A stretch of DNA of 19,892 bases, taken from the NCBI GenBank assembly GCA_001931875.2, contig MSJH02000460.1, positions 1 through 19,892 of the forward strand, read 5' to 3'. The stretch's first letter is position 1, and the number at the start of each line of letters is the position of its first letter. A program made the position numbers and the translations under genes. A model generated the notes under the pieces. The model was not told the origin of the DNA and ran no database searches. It was given only the letters and a program-made list of their open reading frames with translations. Positions 1-11,015 of this stretch are shown piece after piece. The stretch comes from Byssochlamys sp. IMV 00236 (lineage: Eukaryota; Ascomycota; Eurotiomycetes; Eurotiales; Thermoascaceae).

Positions 1-206
1 ACTCTTGTAAACATTTTTTAAAAAAGAAAAAAAGAAAAAAAACAAGTGAAAAGATAGACTTTTTATAACCTATTTTTTTTTTTTTTTTTTTTTTTTGCAT
101 AATCTTTAGGAACAAATGAAAACATTTTTGCCTTAAAAGTTAATTCTAAAAAAAAGGTTAATTTTTTTGATTGATTGGTTAAATAATGTTGATTGGCTAA
201 TTTTAT
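1..206. other. AT-rich 3' flank of the GTPase gene with a long poly-T run
   Basis: This stretch lies downstream of the minus-strand GTPase stop codon and holds no gene I can see. It contains a run of 24 T at 73-96 and shorter A runs near 20-40. Two ATTGG pentamers (CCAAT boxes on the minus strand) lie 18 bp apart at 174-178 and 192-196. They could belong to a promoter of a gene beyond the left edge, but nothing in the window confirms that. Confidence 0.5.
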
Positions 207-1693
207 TTAATCTATTGACATGTCCATTGAACTATTATCAATATTAAACTCTTGTCCCCAACTGTTGACAACAGATGCTTCAATATGACTTTGTTTAGTA
301 GAAGGTGGAACACTATAAAAGGGTATCTTTCCACTATTCCAGTCATTTAGGACGTGTTTTGCTGCTTGTTCAACATCTGGAATACCGCCCTAGGGAAACA
401 TTAAGTTTTACTCTAGCATATTTATACAAATATGTCTTACCTTTTTTAATTTGCCTCTTTGTTGTGCTAATAAAACCAAGAATTCATGAACATTACTAAA
501 GAATGACAGACTATATGTCTTTCTTAGTTGCTCAATACCACATTTATTCAAGATGACTTCCACTACAGATAGTGTTAATCAATGGTTAAATTCATGCAAC
601 CTAATCTTACCTGGTGTCACGGGGTCTTCAAGTAACTCAACCTTGACACAATTTCTCAGTGTAATCTCGGCATCATTCTGGTCACCTTGTTGTGCAAATA
701 CGATACCGGGACAGTCAAGCAATTTGATATTTTTGTCTAGACTGATTTCTTGTGCAACTTTTGTAAATCCTGGAGTAGCGCCTACACCACAGACTCTAGA
801 TCGTTTCAACGAATTGATGACTGATGATTTGCCTACATTAGGATAGCCAATGATGCCCACAGTGATTGATGTCTTTAGATTCAAATTACGACAATAGTTC
901 TTGAGTAATCGAATCAAGTCATCTGCACCTAAACACTCTGATGTATTTAACAAACTTTCACTGGCTGCACTCGTTGATACATTTGACTGTTTCAACTTGT
1001 CACGTTGATGTTGAGTAGATGCCTTGAAGGCAACAGCAGGATACTCGTTACGTAAATACTTTAACCATTGATCAGCATTTTCCTTGGGTACCAAATCTAC
1101 AATCACATTTAATAATCGTTCTTACTCTCTTGTCCCCCCTTTTTTTATATACCAATCTTGTTGAGCACAAGCACAATCCTTTTATTGAGTCCACTGTCCA
1201 TAATCATTCTTTCGACACTACGTGTGCGTGTGCCCAGAGGATCACGAGCGTCTAATACTTCCAGGATGACATCTGCATTTTCAATCACCTTTCTAAACTC
1301 TCGATAATAGGCCTTTCTTGAATTATCCTTTTGTCCTGTAGCTGCGGCATCCTTTACTTCCTTGTCATCTTCTTGAAATGTTTGTGCATCAAATTGCTGT
1401 GTTCTTTGTTCTGCAGTTTGAAGCATGTTGTAAAAACTAAGATTTCTGTTTTTATTCTGTAAATCATGTCTGGCTGTATCTTGTCGATCCTTGTTGTCAG
1501 CAATCTAGTGGTAATTAGTCCCTTTTTCTTTTAATAATAAATCTACCTTTTTCTTTTGAGCTTCTTCTTTGTTTTTTTGCTTTTGTTTAAATTGTGCCAG
1601 CTTGGGTACTCCAGGATCCTTCTTGAGTTCTACAAGTATATAATTATAAACTTTTTCATACGAGATTCTCTTTCTTTTCTTTACTTGATCCAT
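207..1693 (-). CDS. NUG1: Nucleolar circularly permuted GTPase, nucleostemin/GNL3L/Nug1 family
   Basis: Five exons (1693-1547, 1504-1153, 1096-611, 562-441, 389-207) give 429 residues. The family acts in the nucleolus on large-subunit (pre-60S) maturation and export. The GTP motifs come in permuted order: G4 NKID at residues 164-167, then G1 GYPNVGKS at 250-257, a PGFT motif at about 275-278 and G3 DCPG at 294-297. The block KKDPGVPKL near the N terminus and the [17 protein letters not shown] block near the C terminus also fit the family. NKID is created only by joining exons 2 and 3, which supports that junction. Introns are 42, 56, 48 and 51 nt. An in-frame stop lies directly before the start codon. 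The N-terminal basic segment and the C-terminal tail are shorter than I recall for yeast Nug1 (about 520 residues) or human GNL3L (about 580). Nug1 versus Grn1/GNL3L naming is uncertain; the family is not. Confidence 0.93.
1505..1546 (-). other. 42-nt phase-0 intron of the GTPase gene
   Basis: The intron starts GTAGAT and ends ACTAATTACCACTAG, with a CTAAT branch-point-like motif 9 nt before the end. Its length is a multiple of three and its only in-frame stop is the TAG of the acceptor site itself. Removing it joins the lysine-rich N-terminal segment to the next exon in the same frame. The alternative, a true premature stop, is less likely because both flanks look like the family. Confidence 0.75.
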
Positions 1694-1847
1694 TCAAGCG
1701 ATCCGCATTTCTGTTTTTCTTTTGTTCTATTCAATCGTTATACAAGCTTTTCTTTTAGAAATCAAACAATACATACTGATGCTTCCCATATTGTTGCTAT
1801 AGATTAAAGACACACACTCAAAAAAAAAAAAAGAAAATCACTTTGAC

Positions 1848-1874
1848 CAGCAGTCACATTTATTGTGACTGCTG
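1848..1874. promoter_or_regulatory. Perfect inverted repeat carrying homolD-like CAGTCACA boxes
   Basis: Two perfect 11-bp arms, CAGCAGTCACA and TGTGACTGCTG, are separated by TTTAT. Each arm contains CAGTCACA, the homolD box known from fission yeast ribosomal protein promoters, in opposite orientation. The repeat lies 155-181 bp upstream of the GTPase start and about 100 bp past the DAHP synthase stop, both minus-strand genes. It could be a promoter dyad for the GTPase gene or an RNA hairpin in the 3' end of the DAHP synthase transcript. The repeat is directly visible; the function is inferred. Confidence 0.55.
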
Positions 1875-1970
1875 AAATAGATCAAACATGCTTTATTTCT
1901 ATCGAATGTAATGTGCAAATGCGATTTTTTTATGCTTCATGAAAGAGAAAGGGAGAGGAGGAAATAGCCA

Positions 1971-3174
<1,204 letters not shown>

Positions 3175-3736
3175 GATTGGATTATTCAAAGAAGAGAAAA
3201 GAAAAAAAGAAAATGGGAAATTAGTCCCCTTCTTTTAAAAGCAGTCAATTTTTTTTTTTTCAGTGTCAATGAGTCATGCAAACTCATTATGTAATTCGGC
3301 GCTTAGAGTCTGATCTTTTTAGCACATGTCAATCGAAAAGTGTAACCAAGTTGTCAGAATAACAATTGTACATGATTTCAACCGTCACTTTGGAAATACC
3401 TTGGAATGCTCCATTCTTTTTTTTTTTGTTTTGTTTTGTTTCGTTAAATAAGCAGTTGATATAATCCTTTCATTAGTTTGTACGCCCACGTATATCTTTT
3501 TCATATAAATGAAGACAAGGGGGAACATCCTATGTCTTTTTGTCTCAATAATAATAATAAAATTCTTACAAGGAACCAAACACACGTCTTTTTGCCCAAA
3601 AAAATATAAAAAATAAAAAATAAAAATAAAGGGCAGCCATAAAACAATTTTACCACAGTTTTTCATATAAATCAAGAGAAGCAGTGGAATCTAGTTTATC
3701 TCTTTCCTCTTTATTTTTTATTTTGCTTCTTTTCTC
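3175..3736. promoter_or_regulatory. Shared divergent promoter region of DAHP synthase and the NTO1/BRPF gene
   Basis: This 562-bp spacer separates two divergent starts and holds no convincing gene. It contains an AGGGG stress-element-like core (minus strand, 3225-3229), a poly-T run near 3249-3260, a perfect ATGAGTCAT at 3269-3277, and a very AT-rich A-tract region around 3596-3632 nearer the BRPF side. The 96-codon minus-strand open frame at 3385-3675 is rich in F, I and K, has no recognisable motif, and is best read as AT-rich chance. Confidence 0.6.
3269..3277. promoter_or_regulatory. Gcn4/Cpc1 (AP-1 type) binding site, ATGAGTCAT
   Basis: A perfect 9-bp ATGA(C/G)TCAT palindrome lies 95 bp upstream of the DAHP synthase ATG. 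This is the consensus bound by Gcn4/Cpc1 bZIP factors in general amino-acid control, and yeast ARO3 and ARO4 are known Gcn4 targets. The site is seen directly; its use in this organism is inferred. Confidence 0.65.
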
Positions 3737-6700
3737 ATGACCTCCAATAAAGGTAGAAGAGGAAGGCCCAAAAGAACGAATGGAACCATACAGGGACCAA
3801 TATCATCAACAACAACAACAACAACAACAAATGATCCATTACCAACCACAGCAGTACAAGCCAGATTCCTTGACTTGGACATTAAACAACCATTGATGAT
3901 TAAAGAACCAGAAGACATTCACGAAGAAGAACCGCATTCGCCCATCTTTGTTACTCCTCCACGTACATTTGAAGATGATTTCGAAGAACAAGAAGAAGCA
4001 GCAGCAGATAAAGAAAAACCTAATGAGCAACAACAAAAAAAGGATCACAGTACACAGGAAATAGATTATACTCGCCTGCCTCAAGTCCACTTTACGATTT
4101 CTGAACTAGACGAATCTCATGAACGTGGCGACCCTTTGATTTCCTGGACTTATCAACGACCAAACCACTACATTCATTACAGTGAGCCTTCAGAACTAGA
4201 GCTCTTTGATACAGTTGAATACGACATGGATGAGGTCGACAAGGTCTGGCTCGACTTGTATAATCAAGAAAAGAGAAAGGAACATAAAATGGACATTTCG
4301 TCGTACATGTTTGAATCCATCATGGACAGACTTGAAAAGGAATGGTTCAACCTTATCAAGACGATTCCAAAGCCTGTTGTGGAAGATGTCGTTCTTCCTG
4401 AAGATTCAGCCTGTGCCGTGTGCGACGATACAGAAGTGGAAAATAGCAATGCTATCGTCTTTTGCGACGGCTGTAACGTGGCTGTTCACCAGGACTGCTA
4501 CGGTATTCCTTATATTCCAGAAGGTCAGTGGCTCTGTCGCAAGTGTCAGATCTCGCCTGATGCTCCTGTCTCTTGCATATTTTGTCCAAACCAAGGTGGT
4601 GCCTTCAAGCAGACTACGGACGGTCAGTGGGCTCATTTGCTGTGTGCGATATGGATACCTGAGGTCAGACTGAAGAACACGGTCTATATGGAGCCGATCG
4701 ATTACTCAGACATACCCAAGAGTCGATGGAGGCTGACCTGCATTCTCTGTCGAAAGCGTGGACCTTGTATTCAATGCAGTCGAAAACAATGTTACTCTGC
4801 CTTTCACGTCACTTGCGCCAAGGCAGCAGGGCTGTCGATGAAGATGAAGTTACAGACAGCAGAGCATGAAGGCATCGTCTTGGTCGCGTACTGTGATAAA
4901 CATACATTGAAGGAGACTGAGGAAAATCCAAGCGATGACGATGAGTATGTCGAAAATCAAATTGTCACGACCGTTCAGCGCGGACGAGGAAGAGGTCGTG
5001 GTCGTGGTAGAGGTCGGCCCAGTGGAAGGACATCAGCACGATCGTCTCTGGATGGTATGATCACTAAAGCCAACCGAATCCATCAGCATCATTACTTTAC
5101 AGGAGCACCCATACCACCTGACATGATTTTGTCCAGAATTGACATGATCCCTTGTCTCTTGACTTCACCTATACGAAAAAAGAGCCAGCTCGTCACAGCT
5201 ATCGCTCATTACTGGTCGTTAAAAAGAGAAGCTAGACGTGGTGCACCATTATTAAAACGATTACAGCTTGAGGTAAAGAAAGAGTGTATCTTAAAGTCGA
5301 TTTATCATTCATATTTTATTCTCTTTAGCCTTGGTCTCCTTCAAATATTACTGCTCGAGTCATAGACGAAGATACAATCGTAGCCAAGATTTCAGTAAGT
5401 TTATACTTTGTTTTTTTTTGCTCTAAACGACATTCATGTTTTGTTTTCTATATAGTTCATTAATGAGTTACGAGCCAATTTGGATAAAGCACGTATGCTA
5501 ACCGAACAAGTCCAGAGACGCGAACGATTAAAACTCGAACGTACCAAGCGACAGAAGGAGTATCTTGACATGATTCTCTATCCTATCGAGCATCTTGCCC
5601 GTCCTATCCTTGATCAACTCATAGAGATTGACGCCAATGACTTTTTTATGAATCCTGTTACGTCTGAAGAGGCACCTGATTATGCATCTATCATCGATAA
5701 GCCCATGTACTTTTCCAAGATCCAGAGCAAGCTGAACGCGCACGAGTACACACGTCTGGACGAATTCAAGGCCGATGTTGAATTGATTTGGGAGAATTGT
5801 ATGACGTACAACACGCCCAGTAGTAAATACTATCGTGTCGCTTGTAAATTGAAAAAGGCTGCAAATGAACTCTTTGAAGTGGCCGACAAGAAGATGGAAT
5901 CGTACGATTTGGATAATGGTATCTTGAATGCGCCTATAGACGAATCTATATTTGATTATGAAGCAGGTGACGAAGCCGAGATTCGAATAGAAGGAACATT
6001 GGCTGACATAGCGGCTACTGTACCGGTCAGATCGAGAGCAAGACCTCAGTTGCCAATGATAACAACAACAACAACAACAAAGGAGCTAGAAGATATGGCA
6101 AGAAAGGTGCCTTCCCGCAGGTCAGGAAGGGGACGCACAAAGAACGTTGAGACTGAGAACTATATCATACGTGAGTCTATAACACAAAACGAAGCAGACA
6201 TCGTCCGCCCGACAGTACCTTCACAGGGTCTCGACAAGGGCGTCCAGACAGACACGTACCTTTTGTTGTCATTATTAAAGCAGTTCCAGTCAGCTGAGGA
6301 AATACAGAAACTAGAAGCTCAGATGGACGAAGACAAAAACAAGCAAGACACAGCACCAGAAGTAGAGCTTAGTGCACCCACAGTAGTTGAAGCTGAACCG
6401 GCTGTAATTGCAAAGGCTCAGAACGTCCCATCCATGCCTCAAGAAGATAAGAAAGAAGACACTGTGACAGATAATCCTTCTCTGCAGGATATTACTGAAG
6501 GCAAAGAACAACAGACGCCTCAAGATATCATTAAAGATAAACCGGCAGAGTCTGCGTTGGAGGTCATTGATGTGATAGGAACCGATATACCCGCCCATCC
6601 TCAACAAACACACAAAGAATTAGAAGATAGGTCCATATGCAAACCAGCTGAGGTGCATCCTATGCATAAACACCCAACTGATTCAACATCCTCTCTGTAC

Positions 6701-7564
6701 CAACAACAGCAACAACATCAGCAGCAACAAAACAAAAAAAGGCCTCGCAGGAGCTTATCTACAGCAGTACCTGTTCGAGCGACTCGTAGCCGTGGTCTGG
6801 AATCAACAGTTGAAGAGCTCAAGAACAGAAAACGAATGTCCCATGAAGCACGTGAACTATTTGCCTCTGTGCTGCATCTAGAGAAGCAAGTTGAAAAAGT
6901 AAAGCCATATAGTTCCAAACCTGCAGCCGTTGGTTGGGCCTACCTAGAAAGTGATGATGAAGAGGGCCATAAATCAGGTGAAGAGCAAGTTGAAGAGACA
7001 ATAGAGCCAATAAAGAAATCATCAAAGAAACGCAAGATTGAGCCAGTTTCGCTAGATGAATTTGAGCGAGGTCAAATCGTCTGGGCTCGTGTCAGTGGTT
7101 ATCCTTCACATCCTGCTAAGGTAAAGAAAAAAAAAAATAAGGAAGGTTTATGAATTGAATTAACATCCATTTTAGCTTTGGAAAGTGCCAGACAAAGGAT
7201 CAAAATTGGTCATTCCCAAGACAACCGCCAATGTTTTGGTCGAGTTTCTTCAAGTACCTCCAAACCATAAATGGTAGCAAAAGACACGATCTTGTAAAAA
7301 AAAAAAAAGACTCACTGGAATCATAGGGGCTGGATTCATCCAAAGGATATTGCAAGATTTGGCGATACTGAAACGGATAAAATCAAGTTGGCTGAATGTC
7401 TAAGGATCAAAGCATCCAATCGAACGGTTAGAATGCAAGAAGCCAAAGACGGATACCTGTGTGCTTGTTCAGAATTAGGTAAAGAAGACGGGCAAGCTGT
7501 TCTTGACAGCGTCTTTAATGAAGCCAACCTTGCATCACATCATAAAAAGAAGGGCAAAGCATAA
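3737..7564 (+). CDS. NTO1: BRPF/NTO1 chromatin reader (EPL-like, PHD-zinc knuckle-PHD, bromodomain, PWWP)
   Basis: Five exons (3737-5272, 5329-5394, 5456-7120, 7176-7273, 7327-7564) give 1200 residues, close to human BRPF1. This family scaffolds MYST acetyltransferase complexes that acetylate histone H3 (NuA3 in yeast, MOZ/HBO1 in animals). Order of parts: basic N terminus; EPL-like region at about 110-215; PHD finger from about 224 (CAVCDDTEVENSNAIVFCDG); zinc knuckle and extended PHD to about 390; an RGRGRG basic stretch near 415-430; bromodomain at about 573-680 with the conserved YN in CMTYNTPSSKYY; Q-rich and charged linker; PWWP domain from about 1068 with the variant GYPSHPA. A PSYP-type variant is also known in animal BRPFs. 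Introns are 56, 61, 55 and 53 nt. The PWWP domain is complete only after splicing exons 3, 4 and 5, which supports the model. ACA and CAA repeats encode poly-Thr and poly-Gln tracts. Confidence 0.95.
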
Positions 7565-7731
7565 CATTCATTTATCACATATACACAAATATACCTTCTA
7601 TATTACACTGACAAACAAACAAACACACACAGACACACATATATAAACAAATGTATATGTTATTGTTATTGTACAAGACTTTCTCTCTCTTTTCTCTCTT
7701 CTTTTTCTCATTTTATAATAAAATAGTATAT
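7565..7731. terminator. Convergent 3' ends of the NTO1/BRPF and UPF0390 genes
   Basis: This 167-bp spacer lies between two converging stop codons. It has CA- and TA-rich repeats near 7615-7650, a CT-rich tract near 7680-7705 and an AATAAA at 7717-7722 that could serve as the plus-strand polyadenylation signal. Confidence 0.5.
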
Positions 7732-8132
7732 TCATGTCAATCGAGAGTTACTTGATCTCTTGATTTTTTTATCTTCTGTCTTTTCTTCTGCAAGCTTCTT
7801 CATGATGGTCAATTTACCAACAGCATTAGCCTTGACTGACATTTGTCGTTCAATACTTCTGTTGATCTGTGCTGTCAATTTCTATCAAAGCAAGCAAGTT
7901 AATATCTTCTTTTTCTCTCTCTCTCTCTGTATATGTTTTGACTTACTTTATCTAATGCTCTCTTTTGAACTAAAGCTGGTTGCTTTGGAGCAATCTTTCT
8001 AGCTAAAGATGATGAGTCTCTTTTCTGTTAGCCACGTAATTTATTCTTACCTCCTTTCTTCACTACACCTTTCTTCTCTTTGCCTCCCTTTGGCTTGTTG
8101 TTTTTCTTTAATTTTAGTGATCCTTGTGCCAT
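7732..8132 (-). CDS. UPF0390 / DUF2462 family small basic nuclear protein
   Basis: Three exons (8132-8051, 8002-7947, 7881-7732) give a 95-residue, lysine-rich protein. It starts MAQGSLKLKKNNKPKGG, carries RKIAPKQPALVQKR in the middle and ends with SIERQMSVKA and GKLTIMKK. This matches what I know of the UPF0390 family (human C19orf53, Leydig cell tumour 10 kDa protein, 99 residues), which begins MAQG and has a V/K-IAPKK core. The biochemical role of the family is poorly known; the basic composition suggests a nucleic-acid or nucleolar protein. Introns are 48 and 65 nt; the second holds a CT/GA repeat (7913-7928). The gene is divergent from fibrillarin, which fits, but does not prove, a role in ribosome production. 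The last residues after KLAEEK are not family-conserved as far as I can tell. Confidence 0.85.
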
Positions 8133-8323
8133 AACTGAAAAATTAAAGATAAAAGAGCGACAAAAGGAGAGAGGGCCGATTCATGCTTCATCTCTACTTC
8201 TCAGCCACTATGGGATAAGCCACTCATTGGCCCTCTCTCTGTCTCTTCTGAGTTACCCTTCAAAATTTTCTCTTCTTTTTTTTCTTTTCCCTTTATTTCA
8301 GCATAAAAAAAATATATACAACA
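8133..8323. promoter_or_regulatory. Bidirectional promoter of UPF0390 and fibrillarin
   Basis: Only 191 bp separate the two start codons. The spacer holds a perfect 11-bp inverted repeat, GAGAGAGGGCC at 8167-8177 and GGCCCTCTCTC at 8229-8239, nearly centred between the genes. A GAAAATTTTG-like element (minus strand, 8261-8270) resembles the RRPE element of yeast ribosome-biogenesis promoters, and TGAAAAATT at 8136-8144 is a weaker relative. A pyrimidine-rich tract (8271-8299) precedes the fibrillarin start. The motifs are visible; regulatory use is inferred. Confidence 0.6.
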
Positions 8324-9340
8324 ATGGCATTTGAATCTCGAGGTGGAGGACGTGGTGGCCGTGGTGGTAGCCGTGGTGGCAGAGGTGGATTTGGTGGTGA
8401 TCGTGGCGGCCGTGGTGGTGGCCGTGGTGGTGGATTTGGTGGAAGAGGTGGATTTGGTAAATTCAATTATTTATTATGAAACTTGAACTAACACTTTCTT
8501 TGTCTTGTAGGTGGCCGCGGCGGCGGAAGAGGCGGTGCTCGTGGAGGTGGTGCCAGAGGTGGCCCCCGTGGCGGTGGAAGAGGTGCTGCCCGTGGCGGTC
8601 GTGGTGGTGCCAGAGGTGGTGCTAAAGGAGGTGCCAAGGTTATCATTGAACCTCACAGACATGCTGGTATCTTCGTTGCCCGTGGAAAGGAAGATCTTTT
8701 AGTTACCAAGAACCTTGTTCCCGGTGAATCCGTTTATGGTGAAAAGCGTATCTCTGTTGATGGACCTGATGGCACAAAGATTGAATACCGTGTATGGAAT
8801 CCTTTCAGATCTAAGCTTGCTGCTGCCGTCCTTGGTGGTGTTGACCATGTTCACATTGCTCCTGGAAAGAAGGTTCTTTATCTCGGTGCTGCCTCTGGTA
8901 CTTCCGTTTCCCATGTTGCTGATATCGTTGGTCCTGAAGGTGCTGTGTATGCTGTCGAATTCTCTCATAGACCTGGTCGTGATTTGATCAATATGGCAAA
9001 GAAGAGAACTAATGTCGTTCCTATCATCGAAGATGCTCGTCACCCTCAAAAATACCGTATGCTTGTCCCTATGGTCGATGTTATCTTTGCTGATGTTGCA
9101 CAACCTGATCAAGCCCGTATTATCGCATTGAACGCTCACAACTTTTTGAAGAATGATGGACACATTGTTATTTCTATCAAGGCCTCTTGTATTGATTCTA
9201 CAGTCGATGCTGCCACTGTCTTTGCTCGTGAAGTCAAGAAGCTTCAAGAAGAAAGAATTAAGCCTCAAGAACAACTTACACTTGAACCTTACGAAAGAGA
9301 TCACGCCGTTGTTGTCGGTAAATACGTTCGCTTCAAGTAA
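8324..9340 (+). CDS. NOP1: Fibrillarin, box C/D snoRNP 2'-O-methyltransferase
   Basis: Two exons (8324-8456, 8511-9340) encode 320 residues, typical of fungal Nop1. Fibrillarin is the catalytic subunit of box C/D snoRNPs: it 2'-O-methylates rRNA in the nucleolus and also acts in early pre-rRNA cleavage. Residues 1 to about 85 form the glycine- and arginine-rich (GAR) domain, an expected target of arginine methylation. The methyltransferase domain follows, with [20 protein letters not shown], the SAM-binding motif [14 protein letters not shown] near 165-178, [12 protein letters not shown], and [13 protein letters not shown]. The C-terminal block [13 protein letters not shown] is also standard. 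One 54-nt intron interrupts the GAR domain; its removal restores continuous GGRGG repeats. The start is the first ATG of the frame, giving [12 protein letters not shown]. Confidence 0.98.
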
Positions 9341-9603
9341 ACCAATGCAGCATTGTTTTTTCTTTTTATTACATGTATAATCTTCATATATCTTAACATT
9401 TTTTTTTAAAAAAAAAGCTTACAAAAATAGATTCTTTTGTGTAAATAAATGAAGAAAGAGAGTGATAGTCTTTGTCTTCATTACCCTTTTTTTTTTCCCC
9501 TTCTCTTGTGATAATCAATGTATAAAATTTGATTTTCCGCTTACTTTATTGAATCGTTACATGTTCCTTTCTTTTTCTCTTTCTTTCTTTTCTCGTTTAT
9601 TTA
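9341..9603. promoter_or_regulatory. Fibrillarin 3' end and J-protein promoter
   Basis: The spacer has an AATAAA at 9444-9449, a possible polyadenylation signal for fibrillarin, followed by T-rich sequence. A TATAAA at 9521-9526 lies 78 bp before the J-protein start, followed by a CT-rich stretch, as expected for a fungal core promoter. Confidence 0.5.
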
Positions 9604-10878
9604 ATGGAGATCAATAAAGAAGAAGCTATTCGCTGTTTGAGGATTGCAAAGAATCATTATGGCAACAAAAATTACGATGCAGCTGTTCGCTTAACTCAAA
9701 AGTCAATTAAGCTTTATCCAACAGAAGAAGCTAAAGAATTCCTAGTAAAAGCTGAACAAGCAGCAGCCAAAGCAGGACCAGAAGAAATAAAGAAAGAAAC
9801 CAAGTCAACATCATCAACACAATCGTCTTCTTCTTCTTCTTCTTCTTCCTCATCAACACAACAACAGTCTCAAGAAGTGAAAGAAATATTGGCCTGTGGT
9901 ACGGATTACTATAAAGTATTGAAATTAAATAGAAACTGTACAGAAGTGGAAATCAAAAAAGCATATAGAAAAGTAAGTCGTGTATAAGACAAAGTTTATT
10001 GTAACTGACATTATATATTAGCTCGCTCTTAAATTTCATCCAGATAAAAACAAGACTCCTGGAGCCGATGAAGCGTTTAAATGTAAGTTCATTAGACATG
10101 GAAAAACGTTGTGTATTAAACTATAATAGTGATTTCAAAGGCATTTACTGTCCTAAGTGATCCTCAAAAACGAGCTGTACATGATGCCGGTGGGGGCGAT
10201 CCAGAACAACGAGGCAATGGAGGATTCTCGGGCTTCCGAACACAAACATACGGTGCCTCCCCATTTGGCGATGAGATATCTCCTGAAGATTTATTCAACA
10301 TGTTCTTTGGAGGTGGTATGGGAGGCAGAGCATACACCTTTGGTGGTCCAACTGGATTCAGCAGCGCAACCTTTGTCGGCCCAGGATTCCGTGCGAGAAC
10401 GTTCAATACCGCAGGCGGTCCCTATCAACGTGCAAGATCACATCAACCAGAACAACAACAACGAACAGGTTGGTCCATCTTTTTGCAGCTATTGCCACTG
10501 TTGCTCTTATTTGGATACACTCTCTTTTCTGGTCTCTTTGTAGACGACACGCCTAGTTTTGCATTTCAATCTAACTCGGTCTATTCTCAACCACGTATGA
10601 CAACCAGAAATCATGTTCGTTATTTTGTGAACCCAGCGGCATTCAGACCATACCAAGACAATAGAAATAAGCTCTATCAATTTGAATATCAAGTGGAAAA
10701 GGATTGGCTACAATCATTACAGCAAAAGTGCTTTATGGAACGTAAGCATCGTCAAATGCTTCTTGATAAATCAAAAGGAACATTTGGGTTTATAAATCGA
10801 GATGAAAAGCTTTACCAAGAAGCATTAAATATGCAACTCGACAGTTGTGAAGCGGTTAAACGATTTCGTACTTATTAA
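9604..10878 (+). CDS. DNAJB12/DNAJB14-like membrane-anchored J-domain co-chaperone
   Basis: Three exons (9604-9972, 10022-10082, 10130-10878) give 392 residues. J-proteins of this type sit in the endoplasmic reticulum membrane with the J domain in the cytosol and recruit Hsp70 for membrane-protein quality control. The N terminus ([17 protein letters not shown]) and the early Ser-rich linker match the DNAJB12/14 layout. The J domain spans about 101-166; its HPD motif at 129-131 lies in the tiny second exon, so the splice model is well supported. A Gly/Phe-rich region (about 165-255) follows, then one hydrophobic segment at about 257-280 and a C-terminal DUF1977-like domain with [13 protein letters not shown]. 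Introns are 49 and 47 nt. Poly-Ser is encoded by TCT/TCA repeats at about 9823-9860. The ER location is inferred from the family. Confidence 0.92.
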
Positions 10879-11015
10879 AAACACAACAATAGAATAAACA
10901 ATAAGAAAAGAGGGAATAAAAAAAGAACTTAATGTTGTATGTTTATGTAGGGCAGTGTGTGTATGTTTGTATAATGGGAAAAAAAGAGAAGAAGGGGGGT
11001 ATATTTATGAGCTTA
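10879..11015. terminator. Convergent 3' ends of the J-protein and Whi2-like genes
   Basis: This is a 137-bp spacer between converging stops. It has AATAAA at 10893-10898 only 15 nt after the J-protein stop, and purine-rich sequence after it. Transcripts from the two strands probably overlap here. Confidence 0.45.

Noticed and set aside
3385..3675. 96-codon minus-strand frame in the DAHP synthase/BRPF promoter
   Set aside because: Low-complexity F/I/K/Y composition over AT-rich repeats, with no recognisable domain.
3806..3830. ACA/CAA trinucleotide runs in the BRPF gene (also near 6061 and 6703)
   Set aside because: They simply encode poly-Thr and poly-Gln low-complexity linkers in frame; not a separate repeat element.
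4206..4673. 155-codon plus-strand frame inside the BRPF gene
   Set aside because: It is an out-of-frame reading of the PHD-finger exon; the true frame carries all domain motifs.
8699..9304. 201-codon minus-strand frame opposite fibrillarin
   Set aside because: Antisense shadow of a highly conserved coding exon with biased codon use; no independent support.
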